From Ardenticatena maritima (lineage in GTDB: Bacteria; Chloroflexota; Anaerolineae; Ardenticatenales; Ardenticatenaceae): DNA of 64,000 bases. The stretch is from positions 806,001 to 870,000 of the forward strand of contig NZ_LGKN01000003.1 of the NCBI RefSeq assembly GCF_001306175.1. The letters run 5' to 3'. The position numbers and the translations under genes were made by a program. This document shows, piece by piece, positions 25,264 through 33,903 of the stretch. The first letter of the stretch is position 1. Every line of letters starts with the position of its first letter. The notes under the pieces are model-generated. The model had not been told where the DNA came from, made no database searches, and saw only the letters and a list, made by a program, of their open reading frames with translations.

Positions 25264-27192
25264 ATGACAACCACACCCTCAACCCTGCCCATTCCCACAT
25301 GGGAAGAGGTGCTCAAACGCAACAGCATTGAACGCCTGAAGCAGGAAAAATTCCCGCTTGACATTATCAACGAACTGCCCGACATGATCGCCAAGGGCTA
25401 CGAAGCCGTGCCCGAAGAGGATATCGTCTTGTTGAACTGGTGGGGGCTTACGCACGATAAACCCAAAATCGGGACGTTCATGGTGCGCATCAAGGTCCCC
25501 GGTGGGCATCTCACCCCACAGCAACTCCGCGGCGTTGCCAAGGTCGCGGAGCAATACGGGCGCGGCTATGCCGAATTGACCACACGCCAGGGCATTCAAC
25601 TGCACTGGGTGCGGTTGGATGATTTGCCGGCGGTTCTGGAAGCCATTCAGGCAACCGGTTTGACGACCGTCGGCGGTGAAGGGGATACCGTGCGCAACGT
25701 AACCGGCTGCCCGGTGGCGGGTATCAGCCGCGATGAACTGTTCGACGTGCAACCCATCATCAAGGAGGTGGCGCGCTATTTCTACGGCAATCCCGACTAC
25801 TCGAACTTGCCCCGCAAACACAAATTCACCATCTCGGCGTGCCGCTTCCAGTGCAACGCGCCCGAAATTCACGATATTGCCCTGATCGGCGTCATCAAAG
25901 ATGGGCGCCCCGGTTTTACGGTGCGCGTCGGCGGGGGGCTTTCCATCCTGCCGCGCATTGCCCGCGACCTGGGGGTTTTTGTCCCCGTGGACAAGACCAT
26001 TGACGTTTTGCGCGCCATTACCGACGTGTGGCAGGAAAACTTGCGCTACCGCCGTAGCCGCGCCAAAGCCCGCATCAAATTCATGATGGATGATTACGGC
26101 CCCGAGGGAGTGCGCCAGATGGTGGAAGAGCGCCTCGGGTATCGGCTGGAAGACGCCGAAGCGCCATCTCCCGAAGGTGAAGAGCATCACCTGGGAATCC
26201 ACCCCCAAAAGCAAGAAGGCTACAATTACGTGGGCGTCCCCGTCCCCATGGGATGGTTCTACAGCCACCAAATGCAGCGCGTCGCCGATATCGTCGAAGA
26301 GGTGGGCGGCGACATTCGTTTCACCCGCCAGCAAAACTTCATCATTGGCTATGTGCCGGAAGAGCGCACGCAATGGCTGGCTGAACAACTCGCCGAGGTG
26401 GGATTGCCTGTGACGATCAACCAGGCATACGGCACTTCGATTGCCTGCACCAGCCATCAATTCTGCAACTACTCGGTTTCGGAAACCAAGGAAAAACTGA
26501 AAGAAATCCTGGAAGTGTTGGACCAGGAATTTGGCGATGCCATTCGCGGGCTGAAAATCCACCTCGATGGATGCCCCCACGCCTGCGCGCACCACTGGGT
26601 GGGCGACATCGGGTTGCAAGGCACCATGGCACGCCAACCCGACGGCTCACTGATTCACGCCTACGACATCACCCTGCGCGGTGGGCTGGGTATCCGTACC
26701 GCCATCGGGAAGCCCATCATCCGCCGCCTGCCCGACGCGGAAACCACGCCGGCGGTCGTGCGGCTGGTACGCGCCTGGCTACACGAACGCGAAGCGCGCG
26801 GGGGCGATGCTGCTTTCACCTTCTACGAATTCGCCCAAGCCCACACCGATGAAGAGTTGAAGGCTATCGCGCTGGGCGAAATTGAGAGCGCCCCTCCCGC
26901 AACCGAAGACGACGAACGCGCCATTCTTGTCCGCGTGCCCGGTCCGCTGCTGCACCTGAGCGGCGGCGCCAACATCATCCGCGCCGAAGGGCGTACCATT
27001 CGCGAGGTCTTTGCTCATGTGGGCAAAACCTACCCCGACCTGCGCGAATACGTGGAAGCCAACGGGCAAGGCGAATCACCATTGCTCAACATTTATGTCA
27101 ACGAAGAAGAAATTGGCTACCTGCAAGGATGGGATACGCCTGTGAAACCGGGCGACCACATCGTCATTTTGCCGGCGCTTGCAGGTGGCTGA
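25264..27192 (+). CDS. Siroheme nitrite/sulfite reductase fused to a ThiS/MoaD-like sulfur carrier
   Basis: 642 residues. The reductase part (about 1-545) has two ferredoxin-like repeats and two siroheme/[4Fe-4S] domains. The cluster ligands are C-X5-C in ACTSHQFCNYS and C-X3-C in DGCPHACAHHW. The neighbour APS reductase indicates sulfite as substrate, reduced by six electrons to sulfide. Residues from about 553 to the end form a beta-grasp (ubiquitin-like) domain ending in LAGG, the same C-terminal Gly-Gly used by ThiS, MoaD and CysO to carry sulfur as thiocarboxylate. The fusion suggests sulfide is handed directly to a carrier for cysteine or cofactor synthesis. A strong start (GGAGGATTTTGT ATG at 25264) follows the attenuator. 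Confidence 0.9.
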   Translation: MTTTPSTLPIPTWEEVLKRNSIERLKQEKFPLDIINELPDMIAKGYEAVPEEDIVLLNWWGLTHDKPKIGTFMVRIKVPGGHLTPQQLRGVAKVAEQYGRGYAELTTRQGIQLHWVRLDDLPAVLEAIQATGLTTVGGEGDTVRNVTGCPVAGISRDELFDVQPIIKEVARYFYGNPDYSNLPRKHKFTISACRFQCNAPEIHDIALIGVIKDGRPGFTVRVGGGLSILPRIARDLGVFVPVDKTIDVLRAITDVWQENLRYRRSRAKARIKFMMDDYGPEGVRQMVEERLGYRLEDAEAPSPEGEEHHLGIHPQKQEGYNYVGVPVPMGWFYSHQMQRVADIVEEVGGDIRFTRQQNFIIGYVPEERTQWLAEQLAEVGLPVTINQAYGTSIACTSHQFCNYSVSETKEKLKEILEVLDQEFGDAIRGLKIHLDGCPHACAHHWVGDIGLQGTMARQPDGSLIHAYDITLRGGLGIRTAIGKPIIRRLPDAETTPAVVRLVRAWLHEREARGGDAAFTFYEFAQAHTDEELKAIALGEIESAPPATEDDERAILVRVPGPLLHLSGGANIIRAEGRTIREVFAHVGKTYPDLREYVEANGQGESPLLNIYVNEEEIGYLQGWDTPVKPGDHIVILPALAGG

Positions 27193-27222
27193 GCCACAAA
27201 ACCAACCGTGAGGAGGAGTCAG

Positions 27223-28014
27223 ATGCCGCAAATCACTTTCGACGACCTGGAATTGGGCGAAATCGCCATCGAACTTGACGACCAGGAGCCGCAAGACGTT
27301 ATCCGCTGGGGGCTGGAAACGTTTGGCGACCGCGTCGCCATCGTCACCTCTTTCCAGATTGATGGGATGGCGGTACTCGACATGGCATACCGCATTCGCC
27401 CCAATGTGCGCGTCATCACCGTGGATACGGGGCGCCTGCCGCAAGAAACATACGCCTTCATCGAAGAAGTACGCGAACGCTACCCGGAAGCGCGCTTTGA
27501 AACCTTCTTCCCGGACGCCGCCGAAGTTGAACGGTATGTCAATGCGTTTGGCTTCAACGGGTTTTACAAAAGCGTGGAACTGCGCTTGCTCTGCTGCCAT
27601 ATCCGCAAAGTGCAGCCCTTGTTGCGAGCGCTCGCCGACGTGGACGCGTGGTTTACCGGGCTGCGTCGCGATCAATGGGCGTCGCGGGCGGCGATCCGCA
27701 AAGTTGAACTCGACCACGACCACAACGCCATCGTCAAAATCAACCCGCTTGCCGACTGGACGGAAGAGGAAGTGTGGGAATATGTGCGCGCCAACAACGT
27801 GCCCTACAACCCGCTGTACGATCAAGGGTACACAAGCATCGGCTGCGCCCCCTGCACGCGCCCCATTCAGCCGGGCGAAGACAACCGCGCCGGGCGGTGG
27901 TGGTGGGAAACAAACGCGCCCAAAGAGTGCGGTATCCACTGCCCCATCGAGACTGGCGGATTTGAACATGAAGTGCATGCGATTTTAGGAGCGAACGGCA
28001 ATGGCCACCACTGA
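27223..28014 (+). CDS. cysH: Phosphoadenylyl/adenylyl-sulfate reductase, APS type
   Basis: 263 residues from the ATG at 27223 (AGGAGGAG upstream). It reduces adenylyl sulfate to sulfite in assimilatory sulfate reduction. The PP-loop region includes IVTSFQIDGM, VITVDTGRLP and TGLRRDQWASRA. The cysteine pairs CC (in LLCCHIRKV) and CAPC (in IGCAPCTRP) are the [4Fe-4S] ligands that mark the APS-using form, and the C-terminal KECGIHC holds the catalytic cysteine. It follows sulfite reductase by 30 bases in the same operon and overlaps the next gene by 14 bases. Confidence 0.95.
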   Translation: MPQITFDDLELGEIAIELDDQEPQDVIRWGLETFGDRVAIVTSFQIDGMAVLDMAYRIRPNVRVITVDTGRLPQETYAFIEEVRERYPEARFETFFPDAAEVERYVNAFGFNGFYKSVELRLLCCHIRKVQPLLRALADVDAWFTGLRRDQWASRAAIRKVELDHDHNAIVKINPLADWTEEEVWEYVRANNVPYNPLYDQGYTSIGCAPCTRPIQPGEDNRAGRWWWETNAPKECGIHCPIETGGFEHEVHAILGANGNGHH

Positions 28015-28480
28015 GACATCCACACCAGACCTGTTTATCGAAGCCGACGCGCGCGATCTTGTTTTGCGCGAAGTGGCGGCGTACTTTCCAAGCGTGCCGC
28101 CTGAACGGCGCAGCGTACTCGACCGCTTAGGGCAACATGTCGAAACGGGGCATGTGCCCCCTGAACTCCAGGGCTTGTTGGGTGAAATTCTGGGGGCGTC
28201 GCTCATGTCCGGACGCTCACGTCGGCTCTATACAGCCGAGGGCGAGCGGCTCTTCACCGAGATTTTTCGACAAACCCCGCAGGGGCGTGAAACAAGTTCG
28301 CAACTTGCATCCATCAATCGGGCGTTGAAAACACTTTCGGGACAAACAATCACCTCGGTGCGCGTGAACATGCGCACATTGGGGCATTTTACCATTACCA
28401 TTGGCACCCCCGTCGCTACCATCACCCTCGCGGTGCGACCAAACGGGGTGGAACTCGAAAGCCTCAACGTGGGCGGTTAG
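28001..28480 (+). CDS. Unknown 159-residue protein in the sulfur operon
   Basis: Starts inside the end of cysH (14-base overlap) with AGGAGCG upstream, so it is translated with the sulfur genes. The N-terminal half is helical and acidic. The C-terminal half is beta-rich (TSVRVNMRTLGHFTITIGTPVATITLAV) and the protein ends in NVGG. There is no signal peptide, membrane segment or metal-binding cysteine. I do not recognise a family. Context suggests a role in sulfate/sulfite assimilation. Confidence 0.75.
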   Translation: MATTETSTPDLFIEADARDLVLREVAAYFPSVPPERRSVLDRLGQHVETGHVPPELQGLLGEILGASLMSGRSRRLYTAEGERLFTEIFRQTPQGRETSSQLASINRALKTLSGQTITSVRVNMRTLGHFTITIGTPVATITLAVRPNGVELESLNVGG

Positions 28481-28521
28481 GCGCAACCGCGCTGTTTCAT
28501 ATCCTTCTCCTCCTTGTACTG

Positions 28522-28556
28522 GGCAGCCATCACATCGGTGGCTGCCTTCTCTTTTT
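28522..28556 (+). terminator. Terminator of the sulfur assimilation operon
   Basis: An 8-bp perfect stem (28522-28529 with 28539-28546, 9-base loop) followed by TTCTCTTTTT. It ends the operon before the nos promoter region. Confidence 0.82.
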
Positions 28557-28560
28557 CCGC

Positions 28561-28596
28561 ATGACATTCTTCATACCTGTTTGATGACATTCATCA
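28561..28596. promoter_or_regulatory. Repeated ATGACATTC and dyad upstream of nosZ
   Basis: The 9-mer ATGACATTC occurs at 28561 and 28584. The second copy sits in the 15-bp dyad TGATGA-CAT-TCATCA (28582-28596). Spacing of the repeats is 23 bases, near two helical turns, which suggests a protein-binding site. The factor is unknown. Confidence 0.45.
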
Positions 28597-28605
28597 GCCC
28601 CCCAA

Positions 28606-28621
28606 TTTGCGCTAGCGCAAA
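28606..28621. promoter_or_regulatory. Perfect 16-bp palindrome upstream of nosZ, CRP/FNR-like geometry
   Basis: TTTGCGCTAGCGCAAA is a perfect palindrome. Its core TTGCG-N4-CGCAA has the geometry of CRP/FNR superfamily sites. It lies just upstream of a possible -35/-10 pair (TTGTGC 28626-28631, TAGATA 28648-28653, 16-base spacer), a typical place for an activator responding to low oxygen or nitrogen oxides. Confidence 0.6.
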
Positions 28622-28705
28622 CTGCTTGTGCCGTCAAGCGGATACAGTAGATAGGTGAGGCATGTCCTCAGCAACCCAATTTACACACACCAAGGAGTGG
28701 AAGGT

Positions 28706-30754
28706 ATGACTGTCCAAGATTCTCGCCAGAAGTACACACCGTACCTTGTCGCTGCGTTGGTGGTGGTTGCGGTGCTGGCGGTTGTCTTCCTTATCATCCG
28801 CAATCCGGCGGAAGAAACAACCGCTGAACCGACCACCGAAGCGCAAACGGGGCAAGTCGCCCTCAGTGGTGACGCCCAGGCGATTGCCGAAGCGAGAGGG
28901 CTTTCGCCTGACGATGTCGTCGCCGCATTGAAAACCTACGTCCCCAGTGGTCAACCCGACGAATACGTCATCTTCTCCTCGGGCGGGCACTCCGGGCAGG
29001 TGCTCGTGATTGGCGTGCCCTCCATGCGCCTCCTCAAAGTGATTGGCGTCTTCACACCCGAACCGTGGCAAGGGTGGGGGTATGGCGCCGAATCCACAAT
29101 GAAAGTGCTCGAAGAGGGGCGCGTCAATGGGCGTGATGTGCTGTGGGCTGATACCCACCACCCCGCTTTGAGCGAAACCAATGGTGACTACGACGGCGAT
29201 TGGCTGTTCATCAACGATAAAGCCAATGCGCGCGTGGCTGTGATTGACCTGCGCGACTTTGAAACCAAGCAGATTGTCAAGAACCCCATCGCGCTGAACG
29301 ACCACGGCGGCACCATGGTAACCCCCAACACGGATTGGGTCATCGAAGGTGGGCAATACGCCGCACCGTTGGGGTGGAAATACGCCAGCCTCGACCAGTA
29401 TGCTGAAGAATACCGCGGCATGGTGACCTTCTGGAAGTTCGACCGCGAAAGCGGGCGCATCCTCCCAGAAGAATCCTTCGCGCTTGAACTGCCGCCCTAC
29501 TGGCAAGACCTGTGCGACGCCGGCAAGAAAGTCAGCGATGGGTGGGTCTTCTGCAACTCGTTCAACACCGAAATGGCCACCGGTGGTGTGGAAGAAGGCA
29601 ACCCGCCGTTTGAAGCCGGCGCATCGCAACGCGACATGGACTACCTGCACATCATCAACCTGAACAAAGCCGCTGAACTGGTAGCAGCCGGCAAATACGA
29701 AGAAGTCAACGGCTTCAAGGTCTTGCCGCTGGATGTGTTGACCGCCGAAAAGGTGCTCTTCTTTGCGCCTGAACCCAAGAGCCCGCACGGCGTTGATGTG
29801 GCGCCCAACGGTGATTATCTCGTCGTCTCTGGGAAACTTGACCCGCATGTGACGGTCTATTCCTTCGAGAAAATCATGCAGGCGATTGAAGCCGGCCCGA
29901 CGGAAACAGACGAGTACGGCGTGCCGATTCTCAACTTCGATGATGTGGTGGAAGCGCAAGTGGAAGTCGGTTTGGGTCCGCTGCACACGCAATTTGACAA
30001 CCAGGGCTACGCCTACACCAGCCTCTTCCTGGATAGCGCTGTTGCCCGCTGGACGTTGGGCGGCGACTACGCCGAAAAGAACCCCGATGAACCGTGGACG
30101 CTTGTCAGCAAGATTCCGGTGAACTACAACATCGGGCACCTGGTTGCCGCCGAAGGCGACACGGTGGACCCGGACGGCAAATACCTCGTGGCGCTCAATA
30201 AGTGGGCGATTGACCGCTTTGTAAACGTCGGTCCGCTCCTGCCGCAAAACTTCCAGTTGATTGACATCTCGCAACCCGGCACGCAAATGCAACTGCTGTA
30301 CGACATGCCCATCGGTCTTGGCGAACCGCACTACGCGCAAATGATCAAAGCCGACAAACTGCATGCGTGGGAAGTCTACCCCGAAGTTGGGTGGGATCCG
30401 CACACGCAATCGAAGTCGCCCTATGCGACCATGCCGGGTGAAGAACGCGTGGAACGCAATGGCAACACGGTTGAAATCTGGATGACCGCCGTGCGCAGCC
30501 ACTTCACACCGGAGCACATCGAAATCAAGAAAGGCGACCACGTCATCTGGCACATCACCAACATCGAACGCGCCAAGGACGCCACGCACGGCTTCGCGCT
30601 GCCGGGGTACAACATCAACCTGAGTATCGAGCCGGGCGAAACTGTCACCTTTGAATTCGACGCCGTCGAAGATGGCGTGTTCAGTTACTACTGCACCGAG
30701 TTCTGCTCGGCGCTCCACCTGGAAATGACCGGCTACCTGTTGGTGCAGCCATAA
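28706..30754 (+). CDS. nosZ: Nitrous oxide reductase, Sec-type (clade II)
   Basis: 682 residues from the ATG at 28706 (AAGGAGTGGAAGGT upstream). It reduces N2O to N2 on the outer face of the membrane. The N-terminus has a hydrophobic segment but no twin-arginine motif, as in clade II enzymes. All seven CuZ histidines can be matched to the family blocks DTHHP, NDHGG, SPHGVD, GPLHTQ, NIGHL and GEPHYA. The C-terminal cupredoxin domain carries the CuA set: H in DATHGF, CTEFC, H and M in SALHLEMTG. Length and motifs are complete, so an active enzyme is expected. It leads the nos cluster. Confidence 0.96.
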   Translation: MTVQDSRQKYTPYLVAALVVVAVLAVVFLIIRNPAEETTAEPTTEAQTGQVALSGDAQAIAEARGLSPDDVVAALKTYVPSGQPDEYVIFSSGGHSGQVLVIGVPSMRLLKVIGVFTPEPWQGWGYGAESTMKVLEEGRVNGRDVLWADTHHPALSETNGDYDGDWLFINDKANARVAVIDLRDFETKQIVKNPIALNDHGGTMVTPNTDWVIEGGQYAAPLGWKYASLDQYAEEYRGMVTFWKFDRESGRILPEESFALELPPYWQDLCDAGKKVSDGWVFCNSFNTEMATGGVEEGNPPFEAGASQRDMDYLHIINLNKAAELVAAGKYEEVNGFKVLPLDVLTAEKVLFFAPEPKSPHGVDVAPNGDYLVVSGKLDPHVTVYSFEKIMQAIEAGPTETDEYGVPILNFDDVVEAQVEVGLGPLHTQFDNQGYAYTSLFLDSAVARWTLGGDYAEKNPDEPWTLVSKIPVNYNIGHLVAAEGDTVDPDGKYLVALNKWAIDRFVNVGPLLPQNFQLIDISQPGTQMQLLYDMPIGLGEPHYAQMIKADKLHAWEVYPEVGWDPHTQSKSPYATMPGEERVERNGNTVEIWMTAVRSHFTPEHIEIKKGDHVIWHITNIERAKDATHGFALPGYNINLSIEPGETVTFEFDAVEDGVFSYYCTEFCSALHLEMTGYLLVQP

Positions 30755-30766
30755 GCGCACACAAAC

Positions 30767-30839
30767 GGGGGCGGCAAGCCATGCCGCCCCCATCTCACGC
30801 TTGAGGTTTCGTGTGAAAAACATTTCACGCGAAATCTCA
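30767..30839 (+). promoter_or_regulatory. Two consecutive hairpins between nosZ and the next gene
   Basis: The first stem is 10 bp and GC-only (30767-30776 with 30782-30791). The second is 17 bp with two G-U pairs (30802-30818 with 30823-30839). Neither has a U-tract. They may stabilise nosZ mRNA at its 3' end or lower expression of the downstream maturation genes. Confidence 0.7.
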
Positions 30840-30876
30840 GGGGTGAGCCATACCCCTTGATGCTGAGGAGGCAACA

Positions 30877-31557
30877 ATGACCGAAATCGAAAAACTGTTG
30901 GGACCGCGCCCACCACGTGAAGTATTGGAACAAGAGCGTTTGCGCTTTTTGCTCCCCACGGTTCTGCTGGGCTTGGCGGCGTTCGTCCTGATTGTTTCCA
31001 TCTTTCAGCCATACTGGCGGCTGAAACTGTTTGCGCCGCAATATCCGCAGGGGCTTCAGGTATATGTGTACGTCAATCGGCTGGAAGGCGACGTGCAAGA
31101 AATTGACACACTCAACCACTACATTGGCATGCGCCCACTCGAAGAAGCCGCCTCGCTTGAACGATCTCTGAGCATTTTCATTGTGGGCGTCATCTCGCTC
31201 CTCGTGATTGCGGCGATTTATGTGCACAATCAATATGCGGCGTTGCTCTCACTTCCTGCCCTGCTGTTCCCCTTCATTTTTATAGCAGACATGTACTATT
31301 GGATGCGCAACTTTGGGCAGAACCTGGACCCACACGCCCCGCTGCGGAACGCCATCAAACCTTTTGTGCCGCCCATTTACGGTGAAGGCTATGTGGGGCA
31401 ATTCAAAACCATCGCCACCTTTGAAAACGGCTTTTACCTGGCACTCCTGGCTTCCATCCTGATTCTAGCGGGGCTTTATTTCCATCGTGAAGCCTACAAA
31501 CCGCTTGTTGAACAAATGCAACGCGCCAACCAGGTGCCGCAAAAAAACAATGCGTGA
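30877..31557 (+). CDS. Membrane protein of the nos cluster (NosB-like)
   Basis: 226 residues with about four membrane helices (near 25-45, 97-115, 118-138, 190-207) and an extracytoplasmic loop containing YPQGLQVYVYVNRLEGDVQEIDTLNHYIGM. It lies directly between nosZ and nosD, the position taken by the nosB membrane gene in many clade II clusters. Similarity to NosB is inferred from position and topology. A role in electron supply or assembly of NosZ is likely but unproven. AGGAGGCAACA precedes the start. The end is 14 bases before the chosen nosD start. Confidence 0.7.
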   Translation: MTEIEKLLGPRPPREVLEQERLRFLLPTVLLGLAAFVLIVSIFQPYWRLKLFAPQYPQGLQVYVYVNRLEGDVQEIDTLNHYIGMRPLEEAASLERSLSIFIVGVISLLVIAAIYVHNQYAALLSLPALLFPFIFIADMYYWMRNFGQNLDPHAPLRNAIKPFVPPIYGEGYVGQFKTIATFENGFYLALLASILILAGLYFHREAYKPLVEQMQRANQVPQKNNA

Positions 31558-31571
31558 ATGAGGTCAAGAAC

Positions 31572-33002
31572 ATGAAGCCTTTGCGCCTCGTCTTCTACAC
31601 CATTTTTCTCATCGTGCTGGGTGGGCGCTTTTCACTCCCCCCCACCCTCGCTGACGACGCCACCATCATTGTAGGCGGCGAAGGCGGGGCATGGCACGAT
31701 CTCCAAGCCGCACTCGATGCGGCTCCTGAGGGGGCGCTTGTTGAAGTGCATGGCGGCACCTATACAGGACACATTGAAATTAGCAAGCCGCTTACACTGC
31801 GCGGCGTCAATTGGCCGGTGATTGACGGCCTCAACCAGGGCAGCATCATCTCAATCAGCGCGCCCGATGTCACCATCAGCGGGTTTGTTATTCGCAACAG
31901 CGGCTCCTCGCTCGATGAAGAGAACGCCGGCATCGAATCGGAAGCCCCGCGCACCGTCATCGAAAACAACCGCTTTGAAAATATCCTGTTCGGCGTCTAT
32001 TTGCGCGAAGCCCATAACAGCGTTATCCGCGCCAACACATTCGTTGGAAAAGAGGTTGATTTGCCACGCCGCGGCGACGCCATTCGTGTCTGGTCCAGCC
32101 ACAACACCACCATCGAAGGCAACCGCGTCAGCCGCGGGCGCGATGTTGTGCTCTGGTATTCGGAGCATCTCCTGGTACGCGAAAACATTGTTGAAGATGG
32201 GCGATACGGCTTGCACTTTATGTACTGCGATGACGCCGACGTCAGCCGCAACATTTTGCGCCATAACTCTGTCGGCGCGTTCCTGATGTACAGTCGCCGC
32301 CTGCATCTGCATCACAACCGCATCGAAAGCAACCGGGGACCAAGCGGGTATGGCGTCGGGCTCAAAGATATGGATGACGCCATCATTGAAGAAAACATTT
32401 TTGCCGATAATCGCATTGGCGCGTTCTTGGACAATTCCCCGCGCGAAGTGGATAGCACAATGCGCTTTGCGCACAACGTGTTTGCGTACAACGATATTGG
32501 CGTGGCAATGCTCCCCTCGGTCAAGCGCAACGAGTTCTATGCCAATAGTTTTATCGAAAATGTACAGCAAGTGGCAATTGAGGGGGGAAGTGGCGGCGAT
32601 TTGAGCGGTAATACCTGGCAAGGCAATTATTGGAGCGATTACGCCGGCTTTGATGCGAACAACGACGGCATTGGCGATGTGCCGTACCGGGCGCAACGGC
32701 TCTTTGAAAATCTAACGGAGCGCAAGCCCGAAACACGCATTCTGCTTTACAGCCCGGTGATGCAAGCCGTTGAGTTTGCCGCGCGCGTCGCTCCGCTTGT
32801 CCAGCCACAACCGAAATTTGAGGACACCCAACCACGTATGCAACCCTCTTTCCCGCAAGGTATCCCCGCATTGCCGCCGCCTTCGCCCATCCCCATGCTC
32901 CTTTTGGGGGTCAGTTTGCTGAGTATCGCCGGTGGTATCATGCTGGTAGCCATGCCACGCCGAAAACAAACACACCTGCATATCGCACAGGTGGGTGTAT
33001 AG
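31572..33002 (+). CDS. nosD: NosD, periplasmic copper-site maturation protein
   Basis: 476 residues. A signal peptide (about 1-30) is followed by a right-handed beta-helix of repeated parallel strands (runs such as IENNRFENILFGVYLREAHNS and VRENIVEDGRYGLHFMYCDDA) and a Pro-rich stretch leading to a C-terminal membrane helix (LLLGVSLLSIAGGIMLVA), as in clade II NosD. It works with NosF and NosY to build the CuZ sulfide cluster of NosZ. The ATG at 31572 with GAGGTC upstream is preferred to an overlapping GTG at 31554. Confidence 0.93.
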   Translation: MKPLRLVFYTIFLIVLGGRFSLPPTLADDATIIVGGEGGAWHDLQAALDAAPEGALVEVHGGTYTGHIEISKPLTLRGVNWPVIDGLNQGSIISISAPDVTISGFVIRNSGSSLDEENAGIESEAPRTVIENNRFENILFGVYLREAHNSVIRANTFVGKEVDLPRRGDAIRVWSSHNTTIEGNRVSRGRDVVLWYSEHLLVRENIVEDGRYGLHFMYCDDADVSRNILRHNSVGAFLMYSRRLHLHHNRIESNRGPSGYGVGLKDMDDAIIEENIFADNRIGAFLDNSPREVDSTMRFAHNVFAYNDIGVAMLPSVKRNEFYANSFIENVQQVAIEGGSGGDLSGNTWQGNYWSDYAGFDANNDGIGDVPYRAQRLFENLTERKPETRILLYSPVMQAVEFAARVAPLVQPQPKFEDTQPRMQPSFPQGIPALPPPSPIPMLLLGVSLLSIAGGIMLVAMPRRKQTHLHIAQVGV

Positions 33003-33015
33003 GAGCAAGACAACC

Positions 33016-33891
33016 ATGATTCAAGTCCAGGATTTGACCAAACGCTTTGGCGCCCTCACAGCCGTTGACGCCGTTTCCTTCGAGGTTCACGAAGGTGAGT
33101 CCGTTGCCCTCTGGGGCGCGAACGGCGCAGGCAAAACCACCATTTTGCGCTGTTTGCTCGGGCTTTATCACTTTGAGGGCTTCATCGCCATCGGCGGCTA
33201 TGACATTCGCACGCACGGGCGTCAGGCACGCCGCCTGCTGGGGTTTGTTCCGCAAGAATTATCGTTCCATGCCAACATGAGCGTTACCGACACGCTCATC
33301 TTTTACGCACGCCTGAAAAAAGCCTCGGTCATTCCCGACACCTTGCTCGACCGTCTTGCGCTACGTCCCCACCTTGAAAAGCGCGTGGGCGAGTTGTCCG
33401 GGGGGCTGAAGCAGCGTCTGGCGCTTGCTCTGGCGCTCGTCGGCGACCCCCCGTTGCTTTTGCTTGATGAACCCACTGCCAACCTGGACGTCCGCGCACG
33501 CGACGACTTCATGCACCTGCTCCACGAACTGAAAGCGGCGGGCAAAACACTCGTTTACACGTCCCACCGCCTTGAAGAAGTGGCAACGCTGGCCGACCGG
33601 GTGCTCCTGCTCGAAAGCGGCCGCCTGGTCGCCGATGCACCACCGCATCGGCTAGCCGCCGAAATTGGGCATGAACTGTTGCTCCGCGTGTACGTCGCAC
33701 CGCATCATATTGAGCAGGCCATCCAGGTTTTGCACGCCAAAGGCTTTACGGCGTCCATGAACAGCCACGGCATCAAAATCTTTGTGCCGGCTCTGCAAAA
33801 AGCCACTGTACTCGAAACCTTGCTCCATGCCAATATCGACGTGCGCGACTTTTCTTTGGAATGGGCATTCCACAACGAGCAGCATGATTGA
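33016..33891 (+). CDS. nosF: NosF, ABC transporter ATPase
   Basis: 291 residues. Walker A GANGAGKTT, signature LSGGLKQRLALAL, Walker B LLLLDEPTANLD and the H-loop in VYTSHRLEE are all present. NosF energises the NosY membrane partner, thought to export sulfur for the CuZ centre. The ATG at 33016 follows AGGAGC. The gap to nosY is 12 bases. Confidence 0.95.
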   Translation: MIQVQDLTKRFGALTAVDAVSFEVHEGESVALWGANGAGKTTILRCLLGLYHFEGFIAIGGYDIRTHGRQARRLLGFVPQELSFHANMSVTDTLIFYARLKKASVIPDTLLDRLALRPHLEKRVGELSGGLKQRLALALALVGDPPLLLLDEPTANLDVRARDDFMHLLHELKAAGKTLVYTSHRLEEVATLADRVLLLESGRLVADAPPHRLAAEIGHELLLRVYVAPHHIEQAIQVLHAKGFTASMNSHGIKIFVPALQKATVLETLLHANIDVRDFSLEWAFHNEQHD

Positions 33892-33903
33892 AGGAGACCA
33901 TCC

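Noticed and set aside
28634-31012. Minus-strand open frame of 792 codons
   Set aside because: Antisense to nosZ, with no recognisable domain and no ribosome site.
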